NCBI RefSeq assembly: GCF_012184415.1
Contig: NZ_VTOX01000004.1
Coordinates: forward strand, 124,001 to 188,000
Source of the DNA: Ramlibacter lithotrophicus
GTDB taxonomy: Bacteria; Pseudomonadota; Gammaproteobacteria; Burkholderiales; Burkholderiaceae_C
DNA length: 64,000 nt
Direction: 5' to 3'
Shown here one piece after another: positions 1 to 11,922 of this stretch; within the stretch, counting starts at the first letter, position 1; each line of letters starts with the position of its first letter. Under the pieces are notes generated by a model. That model searched no databases, was not told the DNA's origin, and was given only the letters and a program-made list of their open reading frames with translations. A program made the translations under genes and the position numbers.

Positions 1-1473
1 GAAGTAGGGGTCCGGCGCCGCCAGGTCGCGGATCCAGCCGATCCACGGCGCGTTGCGCATCTCCACGCTGGACAACAGCACCCAGTACAGCGCGATGAAC
101 ACCGGGATCTGGATCATGATGGGGAAGCAGCCGCCCATCGGGTTGACCTTCTCCTCGCGGTAGATGCGCATCATCTCCTGCTGCATCTGCTGCGGGTTGT
201 CCTTGTAGCGCTCGCGCATCGCCATGACCCTGGGGTTGATGGCCTTCATCTTGGCCATGCTCTCGTACCCCTTGGCCTGCAGCCAGTAGAAGGCGAGCTT
301 GATCACCAGCACCAGCGCCATGATCGACCAGCCCCAGTTGCCCAGCAGGCCGTGCAGCTTGTCGAGCAGCCAGTACAGCGGCTTGGCCAGGATGGTGAAG
401 ATGCCGTAGTCCTTCACCAGGTCGAGCCCCGGCGCGACGCTTTCCAGCATCTTCTCCTGCTGCGGACCCGTGAACAGCGTCGCTTCCAGCACCTGCGACT
501 GGCCGGGCGCGACCGCCGGCAGCGGCGCGATCATCCCGACGGAGTACAGGCTGTCGATCTTGCGCACGAAGTTCTCGCGCTTGACGCCGTCCGGCAGGAT
601 CCAGGCACTGGCGAAGTAGTGCTGCACCATCGCCACCCAGCCCTTGCTCGACTCCTTCTCGAATTCGGCCTTGTTCTTGTCGACGTCGCCGAACTCGACC
701 TTCTGGTATTTCTGCGCCTCCGTGTAGACCGCGGGCCCGGTGAAGGTGCCGGTGGGGTTGGTGAGGAAGGAGCCGCCGGACGTGGTCGCGCCGCGCACCA
801 GCTGCACGTACAGCTGCGGGGCGACGGGCGCGCTGCCGGCATTGACGACCTCGTGCCGGACCGGCATCGCGTACGAGCCGCGGCGCAGCGTATAGGTCTT
901 CACCAGCTTCACGCCGCCTTTTTCCGGGGACTCGAAGCGCACCACCAGTTCGTTGGCGCCGGGCTTGAGCTCGCGCTCGCCGCTCACGGTCATCACCGAC
1001 TTGTGGTTCGGGAAGTCGCCGCCGATCAGTCCCGAATGCGCGACATACGTGTCCTGCGGCGTCTCGTTCAGCAGGACGAAGTTTTCGGTGACCTTGTCGG
1101 CGGCCGAGTCGGCGCTGACCTTCAGCAGCTCCGTGCGCACGACCGAGCCGCCGGCGGTGTCGAACGTGATGAGCAGCAGGTCGGTGGTGACGGTGATCTT
1201 CTGGGAGGCCGGCGCCGGGGCGGTGCCGCCGGCGGGCACCGCGCCGGGCGAGGCGGCGGCGGGCGTGGCCGTTCCGGGCGGCGTCGCGGCCGCGCTCGTG
1301 CTGGCGGGCGGCACGCTGGACGCGCTGGCCGCTGGCGCCTGCGCCGTCGCCGGCGGCTTGGCGCTCGGGAAGAACGTCGCCTGCCGGCCGTTGTGGACCT
1401 GCCACTGGTCCCACAGCAGCACCATGGAAAAACCGAAGATCACCCACAGGATGGTGCGGCGAATGTCGTTCAT
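1..1473 (-). CDS. yidC: Membrane protein insertase YidC (3' end outside window)
   Basis: YidC inserts and folds inner-membrane proteins, alone or with SecYEG. The first 491 codons are present and the C-terminal end runs off the left edge; the family is usually about 550-570 residues. The start MNDIRRTILWVIFGFSMVLL is the typical N-terminal membrane anchor. It is followed by an Ala/Pro-rich linker and the large periplasmic domain, and the part nearest the edge encodes the first conserved membrane segments. The ATG overlaps the yidD stop as ATGA, so the two are translationally coupled in the rpmH-rnpA-yidD-yidC operon, the standard order beside dnaA in proteobacteria. Confidence 0.97.
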   Translation of the reverse strand, partial: MNDIRRTILWVIFGFSMVLLWDQWQVHNGRQATFFPSAKPPATAQAPAASASSVPPASTSAAATPPGTATPAAASPGAVPAGGTAPAPASQKITVTTDLLLITFDTAGGSVVRTELLKVSADSAADKVTENFVLLNETPQDTYVAHSGLIGGDFPNHKSVMTVSGERELKPGANELVVRFESPEKGGVKLVKTYTLRRGSYAMPVRHEVVNAGSAPVAPQLYVQLVRGATTSGGSFLTNPTGTFTGPAVYTEAQKYQKVEFGDVDKNKAEFEKESSKGWVAMVQHYFASAWILPDGVKRENFVRKIDSLYSVGMIAPLPAVAPGQSQVLEATLFTGPQQEKMLESVAPGLDLVKDYGIFTILAKPLYWLLDKLHGLLGNWGWSIMALVLVIKLAFYWLQAKGYESMAKMKAINPRVMAMRERYKDNPQQMQQEMMRIYREEKVNPMGGCFPIMIQIPVFIALYWVLLSSVEMRNAPWIGWIRDLAAPDPYF

Positions 1474-1748
1474 GAAGACTTTTTCTTGGAGAGGGGAGAG
1501 ACCAGCTGCGTGAGAAAGCGGGGCGGGCCGGCGCGGTCCGGCACCGGGTCGTGGCCGCCGGCGCACCACGGATGGCAGCGCACCAGGCGCGCCAGCGTCA
1601 GGTAGGTGCCCGCGCCGGCGCCGTGGCGCTCGAGCGCCTCCAGCGAATAGGCGGAACAGGTGGGCGTGAAGCGGCAGCTCGATCCCAGCCAGGGGCTGAG
1701 CAGGAGCCGGTAGCCCTTGACCAGGGCGATGAGCGTGGCGCGGATCAT
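1470..1748 (-). CDS. yidD: Membrane protein insertion efficiency factor YidD
   Basis: A small membrane-associated protein of 92 residues that helps YidC-dependent insertion. It shows the family signature: an amphipathic N-terminus followed by LLSPWLGSSCRFTPTCSAYS with its conserved cysteines, then EAL..HG and a CHPW motif. It overlaps rnpA upstream (ATGA at 1745-1748) and yidC downstream (ATGA at 1470-1473), so all three are likely made from one mRNA by coupled translation. The length matches the family (about 70-100 residues). The Lys/Ser-rich tail SPLSKKKSS is not conserved. Confidence 0.95.
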   Translation of the reverse strand: MIRATLIALVKGYRLLLSPWLGSSCRFTPTCSAYSLEALERHGAGAGTYLTLARLVRCHPWCAGGHDPVPDRAGPPRFLTQLVSPLSKKKSS

Positions 1749-2149
1749 GCGGCCGCCCGGGCGAACAGGTCCAGCAGCTCGCCGCGCACGGCGTGCTTCA
1801 GCGCGTCGGACGTGGCGCTCGAAAAATGCGCGCGGTCGAACCCGGCCCGCAGCCGCACCACGTGGGCGGCCGCCGGCAGGCGCGTCTCGAACTCGCGGCT
1901 CACGGCGTAGATCTGTCGCTTGATGGCGTTGCGCGTCACGGCCCGCTTCGCCCAGCGCTTGGGCACCAGCGCGCCGATCCAGGGCTCCCGGATGGCAAAC
2001 AGGGCTTGGGTCCGTTCGGTCCCAAGCCCTGCTGGGGCTGCCGTGGGCGCGTCGAGCTCCGTGCGATGCAGCGCGAAATGCCTGGTGCGGGAGACGGTGG
2101 TGCCCGCCATGACGGCCTCGAACTGTGCCCGGTTCTTCAGCCGCTGCAC
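1745..2149 (-). CDS. rnpA: Ribonuclease P protein component
   Basis: RnpA is the protein subunit of RNase P, which trims the 5' leader of pre-tRNAs together with the RNA subunit (rnpB is not in this window). It has 134 residues, and the RNR-type signature is visible as AKRAVTRNAIKRQI, followed by the basic helix. The start is a GTG at 2147-2149, reading MQRLKNRAQFEAVMAG; the N-terminal RLKxxxxFxxVxxxG pattern is typical. An Ala/Pro/Gly-rich stretch around residues 33-45 lengthens the protein slightly. It is second in the operon, 38 bp after rpmH. Confidence 0.95.
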   Translation of the reverse strand: MQRLKNRAQFEAVMAGTTVSRTRHFALHRTELDAPTAAPAGLGTERTQALFAIREPWIGALVPKRWAKRAVTRNAIKRQIYAVSREFETRLPAAAHVVRLRAGFDRAHFSSATSDALKHAVRGELLDLFARAAA

Positions 2150-2187
2150 TGCGGTGCGCGCATGGGCCGAGCCAGCGGAAAGCCGGC

Positions 2188-2322
2188 TCAGACCGCCAGG
2201 CGCTTGCGCCCCTTGGCGCGGCGGGCGTTGATCACGGCGCGGCCGCCACGGGTCTTCATGCGGACCAGGAAGCCGTGGGTGCGCGCGCGCCGCACTTTGG
2301 AGGGTTGGTAGGTGCGTTTCAT
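2188..2322 (-). CDS. rpmH: 50S ribosomal protein L34
   Basis: A 44-residue, highly basic large-subunit ribosomal protein. It begins [20 protein letters not shown] and ends [11 protein letters not shown], an almost invariant family sequence at the expected length. It is the first gene of the leftward rpmH-rnpA-yidD-yidC operon and is divergent from dnaA across a 226-bp region. The ATG at 2320-2322 is the only sensible start. Confidence 0.98.
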   Translation of the reverse strand: MKRTYQPSKVRRARTHGFLVRMKTRGGRAVINARRAKGRKRLAV

Positions 2323-2474
2323 GGTTGGTTCTCAGGGAAACCCATGATTATCGCGGATTTCCCGCCGGCCGGCAACGAAAGGGCTCCCCGCCCGACCGGC
2401 GGATCGCACCCCGGCCGCGCACGAAGCGCTCACTTTCGTCCGGCGCGAGGCCGGGCCTGCGGGTCCGGCGGGCT

Positions 2475-2533
2475 TTGTGGATAAGGGCTTGATAAATTAG
2501 AATCACCGGCTCCCAGAATGAAAACTATCCACA
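2475..2533 (+). promoter_or_regulatory. dnaA promoter with DnaA boxes
   Basis: A perfect DnaA box (TTATCCACA on the minus strand) lies at 2476-2484 and a one-mismatch box, CTATCCACA, at 2525-2533. A plausible sigma-70 promoter reads TTGTGG (2475-2480), a 17-nt spacer, then TAGAAT (2498-2503), so the -35 overlaps the perfect box. DnaA binding there would occlude RNA polymerase, the usual autoregulation of dnaA. The AT-rich tract 2490-2507 could unwind, but I see no run of DnaA-trios beside these boxes. The -35/-10 assignment is inference. Confidence 0.6.
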
Positions 2534-2548
2534 GAGGCGGCAGCCACA

Positions 2549-3961
2549 ATGAGTGAGGGGCAGCACAACAATCTGGCGGCGCAAGCACGCCAGACCGCCG
2601 GGGACAGCCTGTGGCAGGCGTGCCTGGAACAGCTGGCACAGGAACTCCCCGAGCAGCAGTACAACACCTGGATCAAGCCCCTCGTGGCCCAGGTGTCCGA
2701 CGACCTCTCCAAGGTCACGATCTTCGTCGCCAACCGGTTCAAGCTGGACTGGGTGCGGGCCCAGTATTCGGGCCGCATCGGCGCGCTCCTGGAAAAGCTC
2801 TACGGTCAGCCGGTCCACCTTGAGTTAGCGCTCGCTCCGCGCGATCCCGTTGCCAGGACTTACGCTACGCCGGCCGCGGTGGACGTCATGCGGGCGCCGG
2901 AGCCGCCCGAGCTGAGCGAGGACCCGGGGGCCGCGGCCTTCAAGAACCGCCTGAACACGGCCCTGACCTTCGACACCCTGGTGGAGGGCTCGGCCAACCG
3001 GATGGCGCGGGCCGCGGCCATGCACGTGTCGGGCACGCCGGGGCACCTGTACAACCCGCTGTTCATCTATGGCGGGGTCGGGCTGGGCAAGACCCACCTG
3101 GTCCACGCGGTGGGCAACAAGCTGCTGGCCGACAAGCCGGGCAGCAAAGTTCTCTACATCCATGCCGAGCAGTTCGTGTCCGATGTGGTCAAGGCCTACC
3201 AGCGCAAGACCTTCGACGAGTTCAAGGAGCGCTACCACTCGCTGGACCTGCTGCTGATCGACGACGTCCAGTTCTTCGCCAACAAGGACCGCACCCAGGA
3301 GGAGTTCTTCAACGCCTTCGAGGCCCTGCTGGCCAAGAAGAGCCACATCGTGATGACCAGCGACACCTACCCCAAGGGGCTGGCGGACATCCACGAGCGG
3401 CTGATCTCGCGCTTCGATTCCGGCCTGACGGTGGCCATCGAGCCGCCCGAGCTGGAAATGCGGGTGGCGATCCTGATCAACAAGGCGCGGGCCGAAAGCG
3501 CCGAGATGCCCGAGGAAGTGGCCTTCTTCGTGGCCAAGAACGTCCGCTCGAACGTGCGCGAGCTCGAAGGCGCGCTGCGCAAGATCCTGGCCTATTCGCG
3601 CTTCAACCAGAAGGAGATCTCGATCCAGCTGGCGCGCGAGGCATTGCGCGACCTGCTGTCGATCCAGAACCGGCAGATCTCGGTGGAGAACATCCAGAAG
3701 ACGGTGGCCGACTACTACAAGATCAAGGTCGCCGACATGTACAGCAAGAAGCGCCCGGCCTCGATCGCCCGGCCGCGCCAGATCGCGATGTACCTGGCCA
3801 AGGAGCTGACCCAGAAAAGCCTGCCCGAGATCGGCGAGCTGTTCGGCGGCCGCGACCACACGACGGTGCTGCACGCCGTGCGCAAGATCGGCGGCGAGCG
3901 CCAGCAGATGACCGAGCTGAACCAGCAGCTGCACGTGCTGGAGCAGACGCTGAAGGGGTGA
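2549..3961 (+). CDS. dnaA: Chromosomal replication initiator DnaA
   Basis: AAA+ initiator that binds DnaA boxes and opens oriC. It has 470 residues. Domain I (about 1-85) carries [21 protein letters not shown], followed by a variable linker with many Pro and Ala. Domain III has Walker [10 protein letters not shown] and Walker [11 protein letters not shown]. Domain IV ends with the DNA-recognition signature [14 protein letters not shown]. The ATG at 2549 lies just after DnaA box 2525-2533 and gives the canonical N-terminus. dnaN follows after a 136-bp gap that itself holds a DnaA-box-like site. Expression is probably autoregulated through the upstream boxes. Confidence 0.98.
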   Translation: MSEGQHNNLAAQARQTAGDSLWQACLEQLAQELPEQQYNTWIKPLVAQVSDDLSKVTIFVANRFKLDWVRAQYSGRIGALLEKLYGQPVHLELALAPRDPVARTYATPAAVDVMRAPEPPELSEDPGAAAFKNRLNTALTFDTLVEGSANRMARAAAMHVSGTPGHLYNPLFIYGGVGLGKTHLVHAVGNKLLADKPGSKVLYIHAEQFVSDVVKAYQRKTFDEFKERYHSLDLLLIDDVQFFANKDRTQEEFFNAFEALLAKKSHIVMTSDTYPKGLADIHERLISRFDSGLTVAIEPPELEMRVAILINKARAESAEMPEEVAFFVAKNVRSNVRELEGALRKILAYSRFNQKEISIQLAREALRDLLSIQNRQISVENIQKTVADYYKIKVADMYSKKRPASIARPRQIAMYLAKELTQKSLPEIGELFGGRDHTTVLHAVRKIGGERQQMTELNQQLHVLEQTLKG

Positions 3962-3994
3962 GGGCAGGCGCCGCCGCGGGCCCGTTCCGCCGCG

Positions 3995-4037
3995 GCAAGT
4001 GCCTGATGAAAAAGGGGAAAATGGCGGTTGTCCACAG
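3995..4037 (+). repeat. dnaA-dnaN intergenic segment, copy A of an origin-like duplication
   Basis: This 43-nt segment begins GCAAGTGCCTGATG, continues through an A/G-rich run and ends in the DnaA-box-like TTGTCCACAG (box at 4028-4036, one mismatch to the consensus). About 34 of 43 positions match 32461-32502, with one gap, and similarity continues weakly downstream (AGTTTGAA and AAGAAAGAAG here, AATTTGAA and AAGAAGAAG there). Unlike the distant copy, it has no CTA-type DnaA-trio after the box. It probably has a DnaA-binding or dnaN-regulatory role. Confidence 0.6.
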
Positions 4038-4097
4038 TGGGCGCGGCCTGGCCCGGCGAATGCCAGTTTGAACCAAGAAAGAAGCAAAGAGGTTGAC

Positions 4098-8007
<3,910 letters not shown>

Positions 8008-8047
8008 CGTTCGCTCGCATTCGCGTACGACGCAGCGCAATCCTCCC

Positions 8048-8875
8048 CTAGCCGGCAGAAACTGCTGACGGGTCGTTGCCTCGCAGCAGTTGCCGGTGCA
8101 ACGCCTGGACGAGCGGGCCGGGGGACGCGCCGAGTTCCTCGCGCAGCACCACGCGCAACTGCTCGTACACCGACAGCGCCTCCGCGACGTCGCCCCGCGC
8201 CGCGGCGACCTGCATCAGCAGCCGGTATCCGGTCTCGCGCAGCGGCGCGAGTTCGACGAGCCTGGTGGCCGCGCGATCCGCCGTTGCGAGCTCCGATCCA
8301 CCGAGACCCAGGCTGCTGACCGCGACGCACTCATGGGCGCGCAGCAGGCAGTGCTGCAATTCGCGCCGCACGGGCTCGACCCACGGCGCCTGGCAACCGG
8401 GCAGGAAGGAGCGGGCAGCGATGTGCATGGTCACGCGCGCCGGGCCCCAGGCGCGGCCCCAATCGCGCACGCCGATGGCGGATTCCGCGCGATGAAGACT
8501 TTCGCGGGCCGCTTCCAGGTCCACCCACGCGTCGGCTGGCAGCACCAGCCGGAGGTCGTGTTTTCCTTCCAGGGCCCCTGCGCCGAGCACGCGACGCAAC
8601 TTGGCCAGCAGCGCAGCCAGGCCCGATTCGGCTGCGCCAGGCGCCTCGTCGGGCCAGAGCACATCGAGCAACTCGCCGCGGGCAACGAGGCGCTGCCGAT
8701 GGGCCGCCAGGTACGCGAACAGGACACGGCCCTGGCGACCGGGCAGGTCCTGTTCAAGCCGTGAGCCAAGGATGCGGACCGTCATGCGTCCGCACAGATG
8801 GATGCGTGTCTCCCCGCATGCTCGTGGGCTGTCCAAGGTTTCACCAAGGTTCGTCGCGACTACCGGGCGCATCAT
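8048..8875 (-). CDS. BTAD-type (SARP-like) transcriptional regulator
   Basis: 275 residues. The N-terminal half is an OmpR/SARP-like winged helix (IHLCGRMTVRILG, then GRQGRVLFAYLAAHRQRLV and the LLDVLWPDEAP signature). The C-terminal half is a bacterial transcriptional activation domain made of TPR-like helices. There is no AAA or sensor domain. Start ATG 8875 has a strong AAGGGG 6 nt upstream and keeps the beginning of the winged helix, which a start at 8785 would remove. It is divergent from the DUF1059 gene, with 34 bp between the starts, so it may control that gene. Target and signal are unknown. Confidence 0.75.
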   Translation of the reverse strand: MMRPVVATNLGETLDSPRACGETRIHLCGRMTVRILGSRLEQDLPGRQGRVLFAYLAAHRQRLVARGELLDVLWPDEAPGAAESGLAALLAKLRRVLGAGALEGKHDLRLVLPADAWVDLEAARESLHRAESAIGVRDWGRAWGPARVTMHIAARSFLPGCQAPWVEPVRRELQHCLLRAHECVAVSSLGLGGSELATADRAATRLVELAPLRETGYRLLMQVAAARGDVAEALSVYEQLRVVLREELGASPGPLVQALHRQLLRGNDPSAVSAG

Positions 8876-8909
8876 ACGCACCCCTTCATCGCGATCAACA
8901 GGAGACACC

Positions 8910-9089
8910 ATGGGCAAGCTGATCAATTGCGAGTGCGGCCAGGTCGTGCGCGGCCGCGATGACGACGAACTCGTCGCCGCAGCCAGCGACCACGTCAATC
9001 GCGACCATCCGGAGCTGGTGGGCAAGCTCACGCGCGAGGACATCCTCGCCATGGCGGAAGAAGACCTGACCCCCGCGACGCAAGGCTGA
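8910..9089 (+). CDS. DUF1059-like small protein
   Basis: 59 residues starting MGKLINCECGQVVRGRDDDE and containing AASDHVNRDHPE. The paired Cys near the N-terminus and the two His resemble DUF1059 proteins, which are small, soluble and of unknown function. A strong Shine-Dalgarno site (AGGAG) precedes ATG 8910. It sits back-to-back with the BTAD regulator and 21 bp before the convergent stop of the Ig-repeat gene. Function is not known. Confidence 0.75.
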   Translation: MGKLINCECGQVVRGRDDDELVAAASDHVNRDHPELVGKLTREDILAMAEEDLTPATQG

Positions 9090-9110
9090 GCCGTCACATG
9101 GGCGGCCGCG

Positions 9111-11750
9111 CTATGCCGCTTGTGCGATGTCGCCCGTGCCCACCAGTTCCACCAGCGTCGCGACCTGGCTGCCCGCCGTGGTGAAGCTGTAGCCGCTCTC
9201 GCCGGCGTACGGGTTGTCATCGAGGTCGCGCACCGCGTCGGGACTCGCGACCAGCTGGTACGTCGTTCCCGGCAGCAGGTCGGCCGCGGGGTTGATGATC
9301 AGGCTCGAGCCGGAGAACTGGATTCCCGGATCGCTCGCGGTGACGAACGTCTGAACCACCGCGCCGGCGGCCGTCTGCAGCGTGATGCTTCCCGAGCCTG
9401 CCTTGACCGCCTCGTTGAAGGTGATGCCGAGGCTCCAGTCCGGCGGCATCGTGCTGCTGCCCGGTACCGGGAAGAAGTCGATCGGCACCGGCGACGACGG
9501 GTTCGGCGCAGGCGCGGCGCCCGCCGTCGTGAAGCTGTAGCCGCTCTCGCCGGCGTACGGGTTGCCGTCGAGGTCGCGCACCGCATCGGGGCTCGCGACC
9601 AGCCGGTACGTCGTTCCCGGCAGCAGGTCGGCCGCCGGGTTGATCACCAGGCTCGCGCCGGAGAACTGGATGCCGGCGTCGCTGGCCGTGACGAACGTCT
9701 GCACCACGGCGCCGGTCGCCGTCTGCAGCGTGATGGTTCCGGAGCCTGCCTTGACCGCCTCGTTGAAGGTGATGCCGAGGCTCCAGTCCGGCGGCATCGT
9801 GCTGCTGCCCGGTACCGGGAAGAAGTCGATCGGCACCGGCGACGACGGGTTCGGCGCAGGTGCAGGGCCAGGCGCGGCGCCCGCCGTCGTGAAGCTGTAG
9901 CCACTCTCGCCGGCGTACGGGTTGCCGTCGAGGTCCCGCACCGCGTCGGCGCTCGCGACCAGCCGGTACGTCGTTCCCGGCAGCAGGTCGGCCGCGGGGT
10001 TGATGATCAGGCTCGCTCCACTGAACTGGATGCCGGCGTCGCTGGCCGTGACGAACGTCTGCACCACGGCGCCGGTCGCCGTCTGCAGCGTGATGGTTCC
10101 CGAGCCTGCCTTGACCGCCTCGCTGAAGGTGATGGCGAGGTTCCAGTCGGGCGGCATCGTGCTGCTGCCCGGTACCGGGAAGAAGTCGATCGGCGTCGGC
10201 GACGCCGGGTTCGGCGCAGGCGCGGCGCCCGTCGTCGTGAAGTTGTAGCTGGACGTGCCGGCGTACGGGTTGCCGGCGAGATCGATCACACTGCCGGATG
10301 CAAGAACGACGGCGTAGCCGGTGGCCGGTTGCAGGCTGGAACCGGGATCGATCGTGAGCGTCGCGCCCGAGATCCTGATGTTGGAACTGGTCGCGGCATC
10401 GTACGCGGCGAGCACGCGGCCGGCCGAGTCCTGCAGCACGATGGTGCCGGTGCCACGCTGGATCGCCTCGGAAAAGGTCGCCACGATGTTGGCGTCGACC
10501 GCGACGTCACGCGCCTCGTCGGCCGGGGAGAACGCCACTACCGTCGGGAGGACGTGGTCACCGCTGACCGACGGCGTGAACTTGCTGCTGAACACGTCGC
10601 CGCCATCGCCGCGCCCGTCATCCCAGGCGAACTCCACGCCGCCGTCCGCCGTCGCATTGACGGTGTAGTGGGTCAGGGTCGCCTGCGACGTGCCAACCAG
10701 GATCCGGGCGCCCACGAGCGCACCCGACGCATCGAGCAGTTGCGCGTACACCGTCTGCTGCTGCTTGAGGTCCGGCATGATGGCCGAGTCCATCCACGAC
10801 AGCACGAAGCCGTCGTCCGCCAGTGCCGTCACCTTCGAGTCAAGCACCGCCGCCGCGGACACCACGGCCTGGGGTCCGGAGAGTGCCTGGCCGTCGGCGT
10901 TGAATCGCTGCGCCGTCAGCTCGCTGCGGCCGTCCGGCAGCACGCCCCGCGCGGAGATCACCACGTCGCCGCTGCCGGGCAGCACCGTCGCCTGCACGCC
11001 GTCCACGCTCAGGACGGAACCCGGATGGGCGAACGCCTCGACCGGCCCGGCGAGCGCGCCGCCGCCGGCATCGAACCGCTGGAGGTACACGTGGTCGATG
11101 GTCCCGGCGCCGACCAGCACCTGGGTGGTGGCCCAGGCCACGACGAAGCCGCCGTCAGCGGTGGGGGCGACCGAGGCGTCGTGGATGTAGGTACCGGCGC
11201 CGAACGGCGTGCCGTCGCCTTCGTAGCCGAGCCGGAGGTTGCCGCCCCGGGGTGCGCCGGTGGCGTCGCAGACCTGGATGGACGGCCCCCAGGACGTCGC
11301 ACCGCCCGGGTCCTGCCACCACTGCACGACGAATCCGCCGCCCGCCAGCGCGGTGACGTCGACGGCCGCCGCGGGATCGAAGTTCGGCAGCGTGTTGGCC
11401 TGGACGCGGCCGCCGATCGGCGTCCCGCCGGCGTCGAAGCGTTGCGCGAGGTAACTAGTGGGCGCGAACGGGTCCAGGCGCGAATCCCACACCACCACGA
11501 AGCCGCCGTCGGCCACGCCGACCACGTCCGGGATGCCGGCGGCCGGACCCTGGCTGAGCAGCAGCCTGCCGCCGACTTTGTTACCAGCGGCATCCAGGCG
11601 CTGGCCGTGCACCTCGCCGTCACCGTTCGCATCGATCCAGACAACGATCGAGCCGCCGCCCGCCAGCGCCGCGGACGCCGGGGCCTGCTGCAGTCCTTCG
11701 CCGGTGATGCGCACGTCGCCAGCATCGATCCACGTGTTCGTCGCCGCCAT
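9111..11750 (-). CDS. Large repeat protein with four Ig-like (Big_5/SbsA-type) domains
   Basis: 879 residues. The N-terminal half has degenerate repeats of the form GGGFVVxWxD, each about 50 residues, as in large calcium-binding or adhesin-like proteins. The C-terminal half has four Ig-like domains of about 115 residues with VxFSPADEA/ITFNEAV, GTITLQ and LxPGTTYRL motifs; the last three are nearly identical. ATG 11750 follows GGAGG about 10 nt upstream. No signal peptide is visible, so export would need a C-terminal or other signal; the tail ends GDIAQAA without RTX nonapeptides. The product is probably a surface or secreted protein, with function inferred only from architecture. Confidence 0.7.
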   Translation of the reverse strand: MAATNTWIDAGDVRITGEGLQQAPASAALAGGGSIVVWIDANGDGEVHGQRLDAAGNKVGGRLLLSQGPAAGIPDVVGVADGGFVVVWDSRLDPFAPTSYLAQRFDAGGTPIGGRVQANTLPNFDPAAAVDVTALAGGGFVVQWWQDPGGATSWGPSIQVCDATGAPRGGNLRLGYEGDGTPFGAGTYIHDASVAPTADGGFVVAWATTQVLVGAGTIDHVYLQRFDAGGGALAGPVEAFAHPGSVLSVDGVQATVLPGSGDVVISARGVLPDGRSELTAQRFNADGQALSGPQAVVSAAAVLDSKVTALADDGFVLSWMDSAIMPDLKQQQTVYAQLLDASGALVGARILVGTSQATLTHYTVNATADGGVEFAWDDGRGDGGDVFSSKFTPSVSGDHVLPTVVAFSPADEARDVAVDANIVATFSEAIQRGTGTIVLQDSAGRVLAAYDAATSSNIRISGATLTIDPGSSLQPATGYAVVLASGSVIDLAGNPYAGTSSYNFTTTGAAPAPNPASPTPIDFFPVPGSSTMPPDWNLAITFSEAVKAGSGTITLQTATGAVVQTFVTASDAGIQFSGASLIINPAADLLPGTTYRLVASADAVRDLDGNPYAGESGYSFTTAGAAPGPAPAPNPSSPVPIDFFPVPGSSTMPPDWSLGITFNEAVKAGSGTITLQTATGAVVQTFVTASDAGIQFSGASLVINPAADLLPGTTYRLVASPDAVRDLDGNPYAGESGYSFTTAGAAPAPNPSSPVPIDFFPVPGSSTMPPDWSLGITFNEAVKAGSGSITLQTAAGAVVQTFVTASDPGIQFSGSSLIINPAADLLPGTTYQLVASPDAVRDLDDNPYAGESGYSFTTAGSQVATLVELVGTGDIAQAA
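9171..10226 (-). repeat. Three near-identical tandem Ig-domain repeats
   Basis: Three consecutive units (9171-9518, 9519-9878, 9879-10226; about 348-360 bp) are almost identical at DNA level, including long stretches without change such as the one encoding IDFFPVPGSSTMPPDW. The middle unit carries a 12-bp insertion adding Gly-Pro-Ala-Pro. The fourth domain (about 10227-10550) is clearly diverged. The pattern indicates recent tandem duplication or gene conversion within one gene. Confidence 0.9.
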
Positions 11751-11922
11751 GTTCGCATCGCCTCCATGTAAGCAGGATGACCCTACGTCTACTCTAGAAG
11801 TGCGTGCGTCGCGCGCGCAATAGTCCGTTCGGGCGGCTGACGGCTGTGCGGACGGCTTCCATACTGGGTCGGAAGCTGGCGCACGGGCCTGCAGCGCCGT
11901 GCGCGAGAGGAAAGGTCGATCC

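Noticed and set aside
3999-4097. Upstream start of dnaN at 3999
   Set aside because: It adds 33 non-conserved residues across the DnaA-box segment; ATG 4098 gives the canonical N-terminus.
8875-9220. Longer start (9220) for the BTAD regulator
   Set aside because: The extension is low-complexity, overlaps the whole DUF1059 gene, and a strong AAGGGG site supports ATG 8875.
9171-10226. Tandem repeats as a possible CRISPR array
   Set aside because: Units are about 350 bp, contiguous and in frame within a protein gene; there are no short repeats with unique spacers.
9120-11771. Long open frame on the plus strand opposite the Ig-repeat gene (883 codons)
   Set aside because: Its translation is an Arg/His/Ala-rich, motif-free repeat, as expected for the antisense of GC-rich DNA; the minus frame shows clear Ig and GGGFVV motifs.
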